The notes under the pieces are model-generated. The model did not search any database. It was not told where the DNA came from and saw only the letters and a program-made list of their open reading frames with translations. The position numbers and the translations under genes are program-made. Below, piece by piece: positions 38,401-51,100 of a stretch of DNA of 64,000 nucleotides. Location: contig CALSFV010000447.1 in the NCBI GenBank assembly GCA_943737045.1, positions 1 to 64,000 of the forward strand, read 5' to 3'. The number at the start of each line of letters is the position of its first letter. The first letter of the stretch is position 1. The stretch is from Parapristionchus giblindavisi. Its lineage: Eukaryota > Nematoda > Chromadorea > Rhabditida > Diplogasteridae.

Positions 38401-38533
38401 TTAGTTGTAACAATCTGAAAGAGAACGGCTGTCTCACGTGCGTGCGAATTGAAGCACAAAAAGCATGCAACAGAGAAAGTTTGTTCCCTTACTCACGACA
38501 CGAGAAGTTAATGGGAGCCGGATTCGGAGCCAT
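26404..38533 (-). CDS. pdp-1: pyruvate dehydrogenase phosphatase catalytic subunit
   Basis: Eighteen exons give 495 aa (human PDP1 is 537): 38493-38533, 38335-38414, 38184-38279, 38054-38129, 37793-37885, 37393-37509, 30519-30597, 30443-30460, 28601-28671, 28352-28457, 28164-28235, 27941-28026, 27487-27607, 27349-27435, 27064-27182, 26916-26995, 26569-26638, 26404-26479. All phases join. It is a PP2C-fold, Mg/Mn-dependent Ser phosphatase. Motifs: [31 protein letters not shown] (metal-binding DGHGG); [16 protein letters not shown]-specific [54 protein letters not shown]; and [12 protein letters not shown]. In the mitochondrial matrix it dephosphorylates and activates pyruvate dehydrogenase E1alpha. 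The 6.8-kb and 1.7-kb introns are packed with transposons. Exon 8 is only 18 nt (MEVAMQ). The start is the first ATG that joins in phase. Confidence 0.95.
27641..27846. mobile_element. small TIR element in pdp-1 intron
   Basis: About 206 bp with imperfect inverted ends: TCTAGATCACACATTTTCGG then TACCCTCG on the left, and CGAGGGTA then TGTATGATCTAGA on the right. The phrase TATATAGTGGGTCAAT is repeated directly inside. A non-autonomous MITE is the likely identity. Confidence 0.65.
28902..30313. mobile_element. 1.4-kb fold-back element in pdp-1 intron
   Basis: The near-perfect arms 29056-29610 and 29640-30198 are reverse complements (for example CCGATCGGGCCCAAACCGTA left, GGGCCCGATCGG right). 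Weaker inverted homology extends outward to CATACATGGG ends. The centre is at about 29625. No target duplication was clear and there are no coding remnants. The transcript would fold into a hairpin of over 500 bp within the pdp-1 pre-mRNA. Confidence 0.85.
30443..30460 (-). other. pdp-1: 18-nt microexon of pdp-1
   Basis: Acceptor ttgcag and donor gtaata bound ATGGAAGTTGCCATGCAG, encoding MEVAMQ. It is phase 0 on both sides, between exon 7 (ending SALQ) and exon 9 (starting [13 protein letters not shown]). Including or skipping it keeps the frame, so regulated splicing is possible. Confidence 0.7.
31525..31880. repeat. ~97-bp tandem repeat, 4 copies
   Basis: Units begin at about 31531, 31627, 31725 and 31822 with AGTAGTGCGGACTCTAAGCC and contain GCTTACCTTAACTAAGGAAC and AACTGAATCGATAGAAT. 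A diverged fifth copy lies at about 32665-32750. All are inside the Mutator-like element. Confidence 0.9.
32470..32536 (-). repeat. tRNA-like module in Mutator-like element
   Basis: On the minus strand an A-box-like GGCTCAACCGGTAGCGC and a B-box GGTTCAACCCC at tRNA spacing. It lacks the pairing of a working tRNA. The + strand text reads GGGGGTTGAACCAGG and GCTACCGGTTGAGCC. Confidence 0.55.
33680..34220. mobile_element. fold-back MITE rich in CATGCATG
   Basis: The outer segments are inverted copies (CCGGTTTTGCGTGGTAATAT at about 33688; reverse complement around 34178-34212). The middle contains about eight CATGCATG or TGCATG motifs (33805-34140). AT-rich and non-coding. Confidence 0.65.
34225..34500. 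repeat. small hairpin repeat in pdp-1 intron
   Basis: Two inverted ~110-bp arms meet at about 34355. The left arm includes TGATTGTAAAAGTAGGTGG and the right arm CTACTTTTACAATCA. It adjoins the CATGCATG fold-back. Confidence 0.7.
34518..34979. mobile_element. TA-flanked MITE carrying a tRNA-like module
   Basis: A 462-bp element with inverted ends CACTGAGCCAAAAGTTAC / CACTGAGCCAAAAGTTGC and TA on both sides, as in Tc1/mariner insertions. Within it, on the minus strand (34694-34766), lie an A-box TGGCGCAGTGGTAA and a B-box GGTTCGGCTCC. Confidence 0.75.
35375..35452 (+). repeat. tRNA-like module
   Basis: A-box TAGCTCAGTTGGTAAGA and B-box GGTTCGATGCC at tRNA-like distance, but the acceptor and T-stems do not pair. 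A tRNA-derived SINE head or tRNA pseudogene. Confidence 0.6.
35526..35608 (+). repeat. tRNA-like module
   Basis: A-box TAGCTCAGTCGGTAAGAGC gives a good D-arm (GCTC/GAGC) and there is a B-box-like AGTTCAATTCC. The anticodon stem has a mismatch and the acceptor does not pair. Probably tRNA-derived SINE or pseudogene. Confidence 0.6.
35713..35857. mobile_element. short TIR element
   Basis: About 145 bp with inverted ends containing GGAAAACCCTGATTG. The middle has GGTTACTGTAGGTTACGG-type repeats. A related end (CAGGGTTTTCCA) is present at about 26797. Confidence 0.6.
35948..37350 (+). mobile_element. 5'-truncated non-LTR retrotransposon (LINE)
   Basis: The C-terminal half of a reverse transcriptase is open to 36718, with [20 protein letters not shown], the catalytic box MYADDVKLY, a [15 protein letters not shown] block and the downstream [21 protein letters not shown] segment at about 36719-36990 with a tRNA-like module interrupts the reading. 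The C-terminus resumes at about 37000-37216 ([32 protein letters not shown], stop). A 3' tail follows to about 37350. The family resembles CR1/Jockey-type LINEs. It is truncated and interrupted, so presumably dead. It is antisense to pdp-1 in whose intron it lies. Confidence 0.88.
36719..36990 (+). repeat. SINE-like insertion inside the LINE
   Basis: Non-coding block splitting the LINE reading frame. It contains the A-box TAGCGCAGTGGTAAACG (about 36788) and a B-box-like GAGTTCGAAACC (36831). The LINE frame resumes as [17 protein letters not shown]. Confidence 0.6.
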
Positions 38534-39174
38534 GAAAAATTCAGCCCCACAATTGGTGCAATTTCCAGAGAAAGAGTAAGTGTGTTAGTATCGGAATTTT
38601 TAATTCATGAAACACTTTGCCTCAGTCCTGATATTCAAAAATCTCGACTTCTCTAATTATGGATGTATATCATTATCTGAAGATTCTACAAGAGAATAGC
38701 GCTCGTAGTTAGGCATTCGACTTTTCGGCTGTCATGCTAACTTATCGTAAGATTAAGAAAAGCTACGAAATGAATGGGGTCTCGAGGCGGAGAGAATGAG
38801 ATGTGTGCCTATTTCACGGTAACGGCTCTGAATGTAGTTTCAACCGGAAACAATTAAAACTTGTTTTACATCCATTTCATTCTTTTTCCGCTATTTCATA
38901 TGACTTTCAATCGTATGGACGAATTGTTCAGATAAGGAACTTTCTGCTTTCTTCTACTTTCAAGGTTGTATCTGTCTACCATCACTACTTTTCCTCTCTC
39001 CAAATCCTGTTTCTCCTTTAGCGTCTATACATTATATCTGATCGAACTGCTCTTTCCTTATATCGAACGAGTCATATTGTGTTCGTTCCTTTTCTCCTCC
39101 TCTCTTTATGATATTGGTCGCCTAATAGTGATAAGCACCATTAAATTGTTTGTTCAGTGGTGATCAAACGATAG
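38534..39174. promoter_or_regulatory. divergent region between pdp-1 and the ORP gene
   Basis: About 640 bp separating two head-to-head genes, so it should hold both promoters. A ttgttcag acceptor at 39150-39157 precedes the ORP start codon and is the likely trans-splice site. No gene seen. Confidence 0.45.
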
Positions 39175-42100
39175 ATGGAAGGTCCACTATCAAAATGGAC
39201 AAATGTCGTCCATGGATGGCAGTATAGGTCAGATCAGTTTTGTGAATCAATATTCAAGTTGAATGAAAGCTCTATGCTCTCATGTAGATAAAGAAAGTAT
39301 AATAATGTTCCTTGAGCGGAGTATTTCCGAATAGAATAGAGATGTATTCATTTACTTAATAGAGTCTTTGACCTTATCCACTATATGTTTTTATGAATGT
39401 TACTTTTATCACAAAGAAAACTGCAGAGTTGTGTTCTTATCGTAATCTTTTAATTGAGATTATTGGATAAAATGGTTGTATACTATAACAAAAGATGACT
39501 GTATTCCAGATGGTTTGTTCTCGGCGAGGATGCTCTCCTGTACTACACGTCGAAGGAGAAAATGGCCAAGGGACAGCAACGGGGATGTCTACGGTAGTGT
39601 TCATTTCCAATCGATATCTATCATGCACTGTCTGTCTTCATCGCATATAACCTGAGATAAACATTCCCCCACATGACAATGAGTGTCCTTATTAGAATAG
39701 GGGAAAACAACAGTGTCATGTTTGTGACGTCACATAAGACAAAATTGTATAGTCATACACTCATCATATCTACATGACTATCTAGTGTTCTTATCTTAAT
39801 ACTTTTTGTTTCCTTTTCGTTGTCTTCTATTGTTTCATGACCCATGGGCGTAACTTTACCAAACATCTGGGCGACATTAATTTTCAAAAGATGATTTTTG
39901 ATCTAATCAATAATCTATGTATATTACAGTCTCCGTGGAGCGATAGTTGGCATCGATGGAGAGAACAATAGTTTGTTCACCATAACTGTAGATGGAAAGG
40001 TCTTCCATCTTCAGGTTTGTATTATTAAATGATTTATTTTTATTATGACATGACCACGCGGAATATATTAATTATTGATGATATGCGTGAGATGAGTAGG
40101 ACGTGGGACTTTTCTTGTCGAGTCTCTCTCTCTGACATAGATTGTGTTAGATGGTTGCTGAGTTACTTCCATCCTAAGGGATCAGGTCTAATAATCTCCT
40201 CTATCACGTGGGAAAAAGTGTATGGGTCTAGAAACCATACGTGGGTAACATGTGGGAATACATGAATAAGAGCTGCTAATTGGCGGATGTATCCAGGTCT
40301 TTTATCAACACTGTACTTTATAAGTTACACGTTCATGTAGAAATTTCTGACGAAAGATGGCCGAAGTATGGTAGAAATAGTGGCGACTAATCATGATATT
40401 CAGGGTCGTGATCAGAAAGAACGTGATCAATGGGTACGTGCATTGGAGGCAGCGATTCGTGCATGTTCTGCCTATCATACTCCCGCCCATGCACCTGCTG
40501 CTATACGAGCACAGATACAACAGGCTCAAGTACATCTTACTGCCATACAGGAACAGGTTAGTTATTGATTGGTTAGGGTTACGGTTGATTGAAGAGAATA
40601 TTTATTGATTGAATGAACTGAAATATTGTAGAGAGGAGAAAGTAAGAGGGGTTCATATCGATCCGAAACAGCACTCGAGTCTGATTTGAAATAACCGTAA
40701 TGAGTTTTAAAAGATGGCTGAAATTTCTGTTCTAATGCTACAGTACTGGACAAAAAAGTGTTACATTTGGATTTTTCGCCATAACTTTTTTCAAACTCAA
40801 CCGATCGAGTCCAGATTTTCAGGGATAATTTTGATAGAGTTTTGACGTGTTTTTCACAACAAATTAGCCCGGGTTATCCCTTACGGTGAAATTTATTTAG
40901 AATTTATCAAAAAAAAAAGTCACAAAAGTGAGATTTTCGGTTTTTTCGATTTTGTCTTAATTTTTTTCACTAATTTTGCTAGCAATGTGTGTTGTATCGT
41001 TTTAAAAGTATGAGACGGATTCTTGGGAGCAAGAATCTACCGAGATCCGAGCGAGAATCCATTAATCGTGGACGTCAGATGGGACTGTCACTGCCACTCT
41101 GTCACAGCAGTTCCGAGTGACTGTTTCGACTATCCTGAAGGTCATCAAAACTTCAATCCGTGCTCAAACAATGAAGAAGGTTAATGTACGATCTCGCAAG
41201 TCGACGACGACATCGGATCGTCTGATTACATGCATCTCGAAGGAGAAACTGAGGCTCACTACAACGGACATCAAGCGAGCACTAGCGGAGATTCGCTAAT
41301 TTGAGGTGGCTAAGGTTTCTAAACATGGCTGAAAAGATGTTTGAAGGAATGAAAAGTGTCTCTAGCATATCTCCTTCTTCATAATTCTCTTCACGTGAAC
41401 CAGGGGTGCAACCCCATCTTCAGAGAAACAACAACACAACATCAACGATCCTCCTCCATGCTTCACGGTGGTCCGTTGGTACTTCACATCCAATCTAGTG
41501 CCAACCGGACGACGAACATGATTTATTTCCACCGTACCAATCATCAGAAACTTGTTTTCGTCTGAGAATAAGACCTAAATCTACTGTTAGGGGGTCCAAT
41601 ATCAGTGCTCTTTTGCCCATGTGATCCATGCTTTGCGATTCTTTTCGGAAATCAGCGGTTTCTTCATATGTCGACGTTCGAAGAGACCCGAAGCACGAAG
41701 ACGATGCTGTACATTGTTCACGGACACCTCAAACATCTTTTCAGCCATGTTTAGAAACCTTAGCTACCTCAAATTAGCGAATCTCCGCTAGTGCTCGCTT
41801 GATGTCCATTGTAGTGAGCCTCAGTTTCTTCTTCGAGATGCAGGTAATCAGACGATCCGATGTCTTGGTCGACTTGCGAGGTCGTACATTAACCTTCTTC
41901 ATTGTTTGAGCACGGATTGAAGTTTTGACGACCGTCAGGATAGTTGAAACAGTCACTCGGAATTGCTGTGACAGAGTGCCAGTGACAGTCCCATCTGACG
42001 TCCACGACTAATGGATTCTCGCTCGGATCTCGGTAGATTCTTGCTCCCAAGAATCGGTCTCATACTTTTAAAACGATACAACACACATTGCTTGCAAAAT

Positions 42101-45100
42101 TAGTGAAAAAATTAAGTCGAAATCGAAGAAACCGAAAATCTCACTTTTGTGACTTGATAAATTCTAAATAAATTTCACCGTAAGTGATCACCCGGGCTAA
42201 TTTGTTGTATAAAACACGTCAAAACTCTATCAAAATTATCCCTGAAAATCTGGACTCGATCGGTTGAGTTTGAAAAAAGTTATGGCGAAAAATCCAAATG
42301 TTACACTTTTTTGGCCAGTACTGTATTTGCATTTAATAAGTTCGAATGTTCGAGCGTTTAGAATTGAATATTATTTTGGCTGACAATGAGCAACATTAGA
42401 ATTAAGCAAATATAGATGTTCGAATATGATTGTAAAATAATTATGCTGTGAGTCTGATGAAGTAAAACAAGATGTAGCAACATTTAGGAAAAACCAACTT
42501 CATAAATAGACCATCTCTTCATTACAGGTTCCCAAATTGGAGGCAGTTCGTGATAAGGTCTCCGAGAGGGAAAAGCGTACTGTAGATGATCTTCTAACTT
42601 CATCCAATCGATTGGTTGACGTGGTAGGACGTGCCGTAGTCCTACTCCAGATGGCTCAAAGCAGGTATACTGTAAGGGGATGATGAAGGTTACGGTGGTT
42701 ATTGATTGATCGATTATATTTTGTAGAATCGAGTGCTCGACTTTATTGGGAAATGAGAAGGAGAACGGAACCAAAGTGAGCTATATTCATCCTATTTTGC
42801 ACCTTTATTCATACGTGGGCAACACTCGCAAAAATCTCAAAAAAAGTTTGGTTGCAAATTTGCGAGTTTAATTGGCTTCGACGATCTTTGCTTGATTATA
42901 CAATTATATTCTTTCATTTTGATTCAAACTTGACTAGGAACCATCACTCTGTTTGTTCTGGAGAACTTGTGAGATTTGTTAAACTGGGATATGCCAGGTT
43001 ATTGCACTCTTCAAGAAAATGTGCCGCAGAGTGTTTATGCTTTAATAGGATATTTTCGTTTATCTCTTTTCCTTGACAACCGTCTATTCTAGTGTTACTG
43101 AAGCTCACTCTGTAGATGGTTATATCAGAATTGATGGGATGATGATAATTTGTGAGATATGTGATAGAGTAATTTAGATGATGCGTGCCATGTAGAATGT
43201 ATGAATAGTTATGATGTGTTCAAATGTCTGTAACAGAAAGGAAAAGCATAGAAAACTCTCCTCGTTTTATACACTCTCTCGCCTCTTTTTCTTTTCTTTT
43301 CTTGACTTTTGAACACTAATATATAAGTTTATTTATCACATGCTCACGCATGAACGGGATAGTCGAAATAAGAGAAGAGTTGTAGTCACATTGAACACAA
43401 ACGTACTCTATTCATCTTAATCTCACTCACTGTTGTTGTGTCTATCTCTCCCATACAACTAGACAGATACTGTCATCATAATGATGATTCTCCATTATCC
43501 ATTTACCCTTTCATCACTCATCACGGTACGAGAAGACCAGACGATAACATAACATTCGCTAATGATGCACTATTTCCTATCTCTGGGGTGCAATGGTTGC
43601 TCCTCCGCCTCTGTCCATTCTCTACCCCCCCCCTATCTTTCTCTCTAATAGTCTCCCCCTCACTATGACATCTAGGCTTCTAAGGAATCATCTTTCACTT
43701 TATTATTCACCCTCCTCCTATATTTCTATCCCTCACAACTTCCTCTCTCTCACCCCTATGTCCTTGTAAGGTGTGGATCTGTTGCACACTTTTGCACACT
43801 CTCCGAGTTTCTTTTTCCGGTGAGAGGCTCTACGACGGATGTGTGCTATAGTTTAGTGTGAATGTTTTGGTCATGAAGCTTACCAGAGAAGAGTGTCAAT
43901 TCGTCCTAGCCTTATGAGATGGTAATTGCATCATTAGAATCAATTCTCGATGCTGATTTCAAATCTGTTTTCCAGAAATGCCTAATCGACCTGATATTCC
44001 AGAAAATCGATATTGAAAGTTAGTAACGTTCGTCACAAACTATCCGGATTGTGTTATGGACTCATTCATTCATTGTCTTTCTGTTTCTTTTCCATCGTTC
44101 TCATTTCTTCCGAATCTTCTTCATTATTGCACCTCCACCTCCACTCTTTCTCTATTTCTCCCCTCTTTTTCTCTCTCTTTCCCTCTCCGCTTCAAATCTT
44201 ATTGGAAATATTTGCGAAAGAGCGAGATAGATGGGCAGAAGAAGAAGAAAAAAGAGAGAAAACGAGATAGGGAGAATTAGTGAGAATGCAATTCCACCTC
44301 ATTTTGCCTTTCCTTGAATGAGATGGGAAACTATTGCTCACTTTCTATATTTGATGACTCTGAAACATTGTGACTGTGTCATTGTTTAGTCCGATCTAGA
44401 GAGGTACAGATCATTTTGAATGCAAATCAGTCTTTATCGATTGATTTCCTTCATTTCGTAAGTTGATCAATTAATCTTTATCGATTGATTTAATTGATTC
44501 TTGGCCGTGATGATACTGAATTAATTCATCTTATATTTTATTCTATCCACGTTTCCTATATACTTCATCTGGCCATTTCGATTTCTCATTTCTATAAGAT
44601 TCTTCTCCATTAAAACCGATTCCATTTCTCTTTTCTTTCTTGCTCGTTTTATTCGCTATTATTGTTTCGCGAAACGATGGCGTTCTTTTCATTGCGTAGA
44701 GAGACGACGAAGAAGGGGGAGGGGGGGGGGTGAAGTTAAAGCGTTGAACATTCCCCCCGACGTGTTACGCCAGCGTGGAAGCGTACCACTCATCCGATTT
44801 TTGAGTCCGACCCGTCCGATTTTATTTTCAAGAGACAAAGGTTGATTACATATGGAGGAAATGCTCCACGCCTTTAGGGAGAGAGGGGAATGTAGTGGTG
44901 ATGATAGATATCGATAGGAGATAAAAGTGCAAAGACGATAGAAGGAGGAGAAAGAAGAGAGAAGATGAGCGCGTATTGTTAGTGTCATTACTCTTATGTT
45001 GAATGATCTCTTATCTGTCTGACTGTCTGAGGATAAAGATAGATGAAGTTGAACTCATTGTAAGCAAAAGTTGGTTACTTGTAACTGTATTCCATACTCG

Positions 45101-48100
45101 AGAGAATGCATTGTAAAATAAACAACCCGTTATTCAAGGCACACGAAGTCCTGCGGGTTATAACTGCTAGGCCAGTGATATTTCAAGGCTAATTCAGTCC
45201 GGAGGGCCTAATCTCTTCTTCGGACCTACTTTACCGCATGATCTATTCACTACCAATTCCCCTTTCGGGCGCCTTGGTGAGGCGGAGGCGGTGAAACGAC
45301 CGGGAATCGAAAATGCATTGTATGATTAAGAAATCATTGATGACATTTCCTTGAGGAGAGACCAAGTAGAGTGTATGATTCACTTATCTTCGACCACATG
45401 GTCCACTCTATTTCATGGTTTCTTCTTCTTTCTCCGTTCTTATTCTGTACTCTTCTCTCTGAATCTCTTATTCGGAAAAAGTTCCATGAATACGAAGAGA
45501 GTAGGTCCTCTATGGATTTCTGATTCTCTAGACTCTCTCAATTTGACTTGATCTCTCTCGTCTTCCCCCCCATCTCTACTCAATGAAGTACATAATCTTT
45601 CAGACATATGTATCCTCCCTCTCCCTCTTCTTATCCTCATCTTAATCTCCTTCGACTCTTTTACGGAGGATGTCCTTCCTCTCTCCCTCTCTCTCCCCCT
45701 CTCTCTCCCTCTCCCTCCCTCCGTCTCTCTCTCTCTATCTCTCTACCTCTCTCTCCCTTTCTCATCACAAACTAACTCATTCGATGACTCTCTTTTCATC
45801 TTGAATATTGTATGGCTTCACGTTGAAATGTCTAGTCTGTGTTTATGCCGAATACTTTTTGAGACATAGAAAACTCAAAGATTACGCAGTTTTTTACCCT
45901 TTGATTTTGTGTTTCATGATAGTTTCTAATCATTAGTGTGTTTGGATCTTGTGACTGTGGAAGCGTGACGAGGAAATGATGGGACTAATTGGTGATGGGG
46001 TGAGGGTGTCATTGATAGTTGAAACATGACCGCCGTATACTGATAAGAGATAGAGGGTGAGAAATGGAAGAGAGTGATAAGCCAATGAAGTCTAATCGAT
46101 AGATGTCAATTGCCATGTAATGCAGTGGATTGCGAGTTTCTTATTAGTGCGTAGTCTAGTTTAGCTTGTTCGGTGAGCTTGATGTTCGGTTATTTTCGTT
46201 TTTTTTGTTGCTTTGAACGAATAAGTACTGTTTATGGTGGATATTGCGATCTCGCCCTCAGTATTCGTCTTTAAATCTTCGTCATTGTATTTTGCAGTGT
46301 CATTTTCGTATTGCATGTTTCTGAGTCTATTTGGGTTGCTATGGAGTTTATACGTAGTGACTTTAATCTTTCCATCTTTTGAAAATAAAATATATGACTT
46401 TTTATCTGAAACGATGGTGATAGACTAATTTGATGTCTTTGAAAACGAATATAATACTCGCGAATTCTCAATTTTGATCTTTGATATTTGAAAGTTCGAC
46501 TCCCACGCGGAGCCAATTTTTCTGATGCTTTTCATGCAACGCGTGAATTGGTTGAATACTATGTCAATTTCTACTGAAACATATTTGTACGATGAACTTT
46601 ATTATCTGTGTGATCTTTGGATATGTGGTTATCCTATAGTTGTTTACGCATCTCTTTAGAGTACAGTTGTGTCCATTAACCGTCTCTCTGTGTATCATAT
46701 CCGTCTATAGGATGTGTGAATGATTGAACAATAGTGAGGGGATAGAGAAGGAATGAAGATAAATGGACTAGTTAGTTGTGCCCAATCTACTCTACTATTA
46801 TCCTCAGCTGATCTACCAATGTCACTATTGATTGATTACTCGTCATCACTGTTATGTGTGAAAACTGTGACGGGTGCAGACTATTGTATTGAGTCATTGT
46901 ACATATAAAAGTGTCACGAGTACTCTCATTCTCTCATTTCCTAACCCCTACCATGTACTTTTGCTTGTTGCGATTGAACGAGTTCACTACCTCTCGTCAA
47001 AAATTTTCCGTATTAGTTATGGCGCTTTGATTTTATCGTTGTTGAGTGCTATGGTCTTCTATTAATGCGTCAATTGAGGATATCCACTATTGATTGAGAG
47101 TAGTTACGTGAGATCATGGCCCCTCGCTGTTTGAATTTTTATTTCTACTAATATTGTCCTGACACGCTTATCATGTAATTCTACAGCAGCCGTTTTCCTT
47201 GGTCGTTTAGTCGTTCAACATTTGTCGTTTTCCTTCAACAATAGTCCCTCTGCAAGCCGCTACTTTGTCGTTTCCCTAGTCGCGCATTTGTTGGCATCTC
47301 TCCATCTCTCAAGTCAGTTGCCTCCCTTAGTTCCTCTATCCTCTCATATCCCTTACGTGTATAATTAAGAATAAGCCATAACTCCCATGTTCTTTGTACA
47401 ACGCTAGTGTACTTTTTTATTTGTAGTGTATCTTGAATATATTATGCAGTGAGGGGTGCTCATCTTGAAGAATGGGCCCCCAGTGAGTGATAATTTTATT
47501 TGTACTATTTCACTATGGACTATAATTTAGTTCCATGTTCCATTAATTATAACTTATTTGGGAAGCTGGATAGATTGTTTCTACTCTACTTTATTAGAGT
47601 GTATAATAGTGATTAGGGAAAGAGATAATCCGAATAGGATTTAAGAGTAGAATAGAAGTTGGATTGATGGATGAATAGATTGGATGAGAGTGATGTATTA
47701 AGAGTCCTTCTGACTATCTATAGATATCGAGAGTACACAAATGAGAAGTATTAGATGACACCTCTTCATAACAATTCTACCGGTTGCATTCATGCTTCAC
47801 ATTGTATCTATGAACTCTTGAGGAACGCGTTGCACCATTATTTTTCTGTCATTGGCTTTATAAAATGTAAAAGTAAAGAATACGCGTAAATTATGTCTAT
47901 TTAATGAATGTATCACAATAGTATTGTATGAATAATGAGATCCTACCCTATATTATGAATATATCTAATGAATGTTGTGTTGTTGCAGTTAGCCTCATCA
48001 TCATCAACAACAATCAAAGAGTGTAGTGGAGGTTCATCTGAAGAGGACGGTACAGCTCCACCTCTTCGTATTCCAGGAGGTGATCAACTGACCAAGGAGG

Positions 48101-51100
48101 GAGGAGGAGGATTGGCTGCTCTTACTGCTAAGAAGCACGTCGAACCCATGGTCGCACCCATCAGTTGTAAGTTGATCTTTCTACTTTGTTGATTGATCTT
48201 TGATGTTTGATCTCGTTTCAGATTCGAGCAGCGACGACGAGTTCTACGACGCGGAGGACGACGAATTTGAGGAGGAAGAGATGAAGGTTAATATTTTAAA
48301 TATTTTTTTACTTATTACTAGAATTACGTAAGTTATTTATCTTCACCATCTATATAATAACTGTATTAAAAATTGATAATGTCACTTTCATATTTTCCTG
48401 ATACGTTGACCAATATTATCAGCGTCAGTCCTTGTAAGGGTCTACATCTTCATTTATGCCTACTATAGTTGTTCATGCTAATGCCTAAAATTATGCAATG
48501 CCTCCACTTTATTGAAATGTTCCTTTGTGATTTCTCTCCATTCCTTCCCATCCATTCTTTCTTCACTCCAATGGGGATATCGGTTGGTATATGTAGACAC
48601 TTCTCTCGGAGTTCTACATGCAAGAAGTGTCGCAGGGCTCAGGAGGAGTCTGATGTATCGATTGATTGCTGTATTGATCTACCGTAATCCTATTCTGTTT
48701 AGGATCAGAAGAGTTCATCAGCACGTAAGGTAGAAGGAGGCGGAGTGACGGCATCATCGACATCTTCTCAATCGATGACGTCATCAGTCCATGATGAAGA
48801 TGATGCTAATGAAGATTATGATGCTATCTATGATCAGACTGATGAAACCGATGTAGGAGATGTACAACAACAGCACGGAAGTGTGCTTGTTCATCTACTT
48901 AGTCAGGTACGGTAGATTGATGGTGTAGATTACGGTAGATGATAGTAAACGTCGTACCGTTGTTGCAGGTCTCGGTAGGAATGGATCTGACCAAGGTGAC
49001 ACTGCCTACCTTCATTCTTGAGAGGAGGTTGGATATATTTTCATCTGGGGACATGTTTTTGTTAATTTCGATTGATTTTTTATTATTATTCAAAGGGTGG
49101 TTCATTGGACGGAAATATATATTATACGAAAGTGAAAGATGCTGCTGTCGGAGTATATTGAGCAATAGATTTACCATGCCAATTGCATTGTATAATAATT
49201 GTCAATCAATGAATAAACATATTATCTAATCAATACTTAACAATCTCTAATCGTTCAGATCACTTCTCGAGATGTACGCTGACTTCTTTGCTCATCCCGA
49301 TGCCTTCATACTCACACCGACTCTCGAAACGGCCGAAGAGAGGTATACTGTAATTTGAGTATGGGGATTGGGTACGGTAGTTCACTATGGATTTCGGGGC
49401 ACAATAGTCGTGTGATAGGGATGTATTACTGTATCGAGTATGTAAAAATCGATATCGTCAAATATATTATATTCATTTACTAGATTCATCTCGGTGGTTC
49501 GATATTACCTTGGCGCCTTCTATGCAGCACGAAAGAGTGGAGTGGCCAAGAAACCATACAATCCCATTCTTGGAGAGACATTCAGGTTAGTTTTTTTTAC
49601 TCATTTATTATTTCAATTTCAAATGCGGCATAAAACAAGTGCGCTAGCTTCATGGTGGAATTAGGTTTCACCATTGAAATGTTTATGCTGATTCTTTTTT
49701 CTTGAGTAGAACTTTTCCAAAGTATTATCAATTAGACATTTGGCCTTCATCTTGAAAAATGTCGTAGATTTAAGTAATGCCAGTCATTTATTTCACACAA
49801 TTTTAGTTGCACTCGAACATTTTGTACTTGATGAAGCATCCTTGTGATGTACGGTAAATAAACAAATAAATGGTGTAGCACTTCAGATGCAAATACTCGG
49901 TTCCCAATATGGAACAATCAGGTGAGACAACAACTGATGGTCCATTCCCCGGTAGTGATGTCAATGAGGTCACTTTTGTTGCTGAACAGGTACGGTATCA
50001 TTATCAATTGATTTATTCATCTTTACTGGCTCTACAATGTGGTATAGAACACTAAAAGGAGCTGTCTTGTCAGTCATACTTGCCATAATATACGTATAGG
50101 ATACATTATCCATGCCAGTTATTGTATTTATATGTCAATAGATCAATAAATCAATCAATAATCAGGTCTCCCATCATCCTCCAGTCTCTGCCTTCTATGC
50201 CGAACATCCTGCTCGTCGAATCTCATTCCATGCTCATATCTACACGAAGAGTTCTTTCCTAGGATTATCGATTGGTATGTCACTTTAAGAGACCGGCTCG
50301 GTAAGACTCGAGCATTATGACTCCCTGCCGGACATTCGCCAAGACTTTCGATCTGGGCCTCAATACTTTCATCATAGACACATACCGGGGGGAGACCGAT
50401 GAAAGTTATAGTGAAAATGCCCTTGGGCTCAAACCCGGCTCACATATGTTTCATAAAATAAAAAATTGAAAAATTCATAACTTTTCAATCGTGATAGCTA
50501 GGACTTTTATTTCTTTTTATTGGTGAATACCATGTCATGCACTCTTATAAACACTCTTGAACAATAATATCATATCGTTCTGAATATGTTTTTTCGTGTC
50601 TGATTTTCAGATTTTTCTTCTTCTATCCTCGTTGAAGAGATACTGCAAGAAATGCCATAGTGTATATTGTAGCCCTGACGATTATACACATGGTGGTCAC
50701 ATTCCCTTGGCCAGCCAGTTTGTCATAAGCCTCGAAAATTGCAACTGAATGTGAGATATGTGTAAATTGCAAAAATCGAAAATTAAATTTCTTGAAACTC
50801 GCAAGAGTAAGACGTGGCTGTATTATGTCATTTTACTCGTAGTGACGCGCATGCATAGGAATAATATACAAATAGACTCGGACTACATTTTTAAAAAATT
50901 TTAAAAAAATAATTATTTTATTTTTATTTTTTCATCTCCCACATTCAGTCGACCGTCAAGGCAAGTTGATTCATAGGGCGGATGGTGGCTGATGCATGTG
51001 TGTTTGCAGAAACGACTGCAACGTGAAGAATCGTCGTTTCGCAGATCTCGAATTTATTTTTTAAATTATCAAACTTGAATATTTATATGTTTCTTTCATA

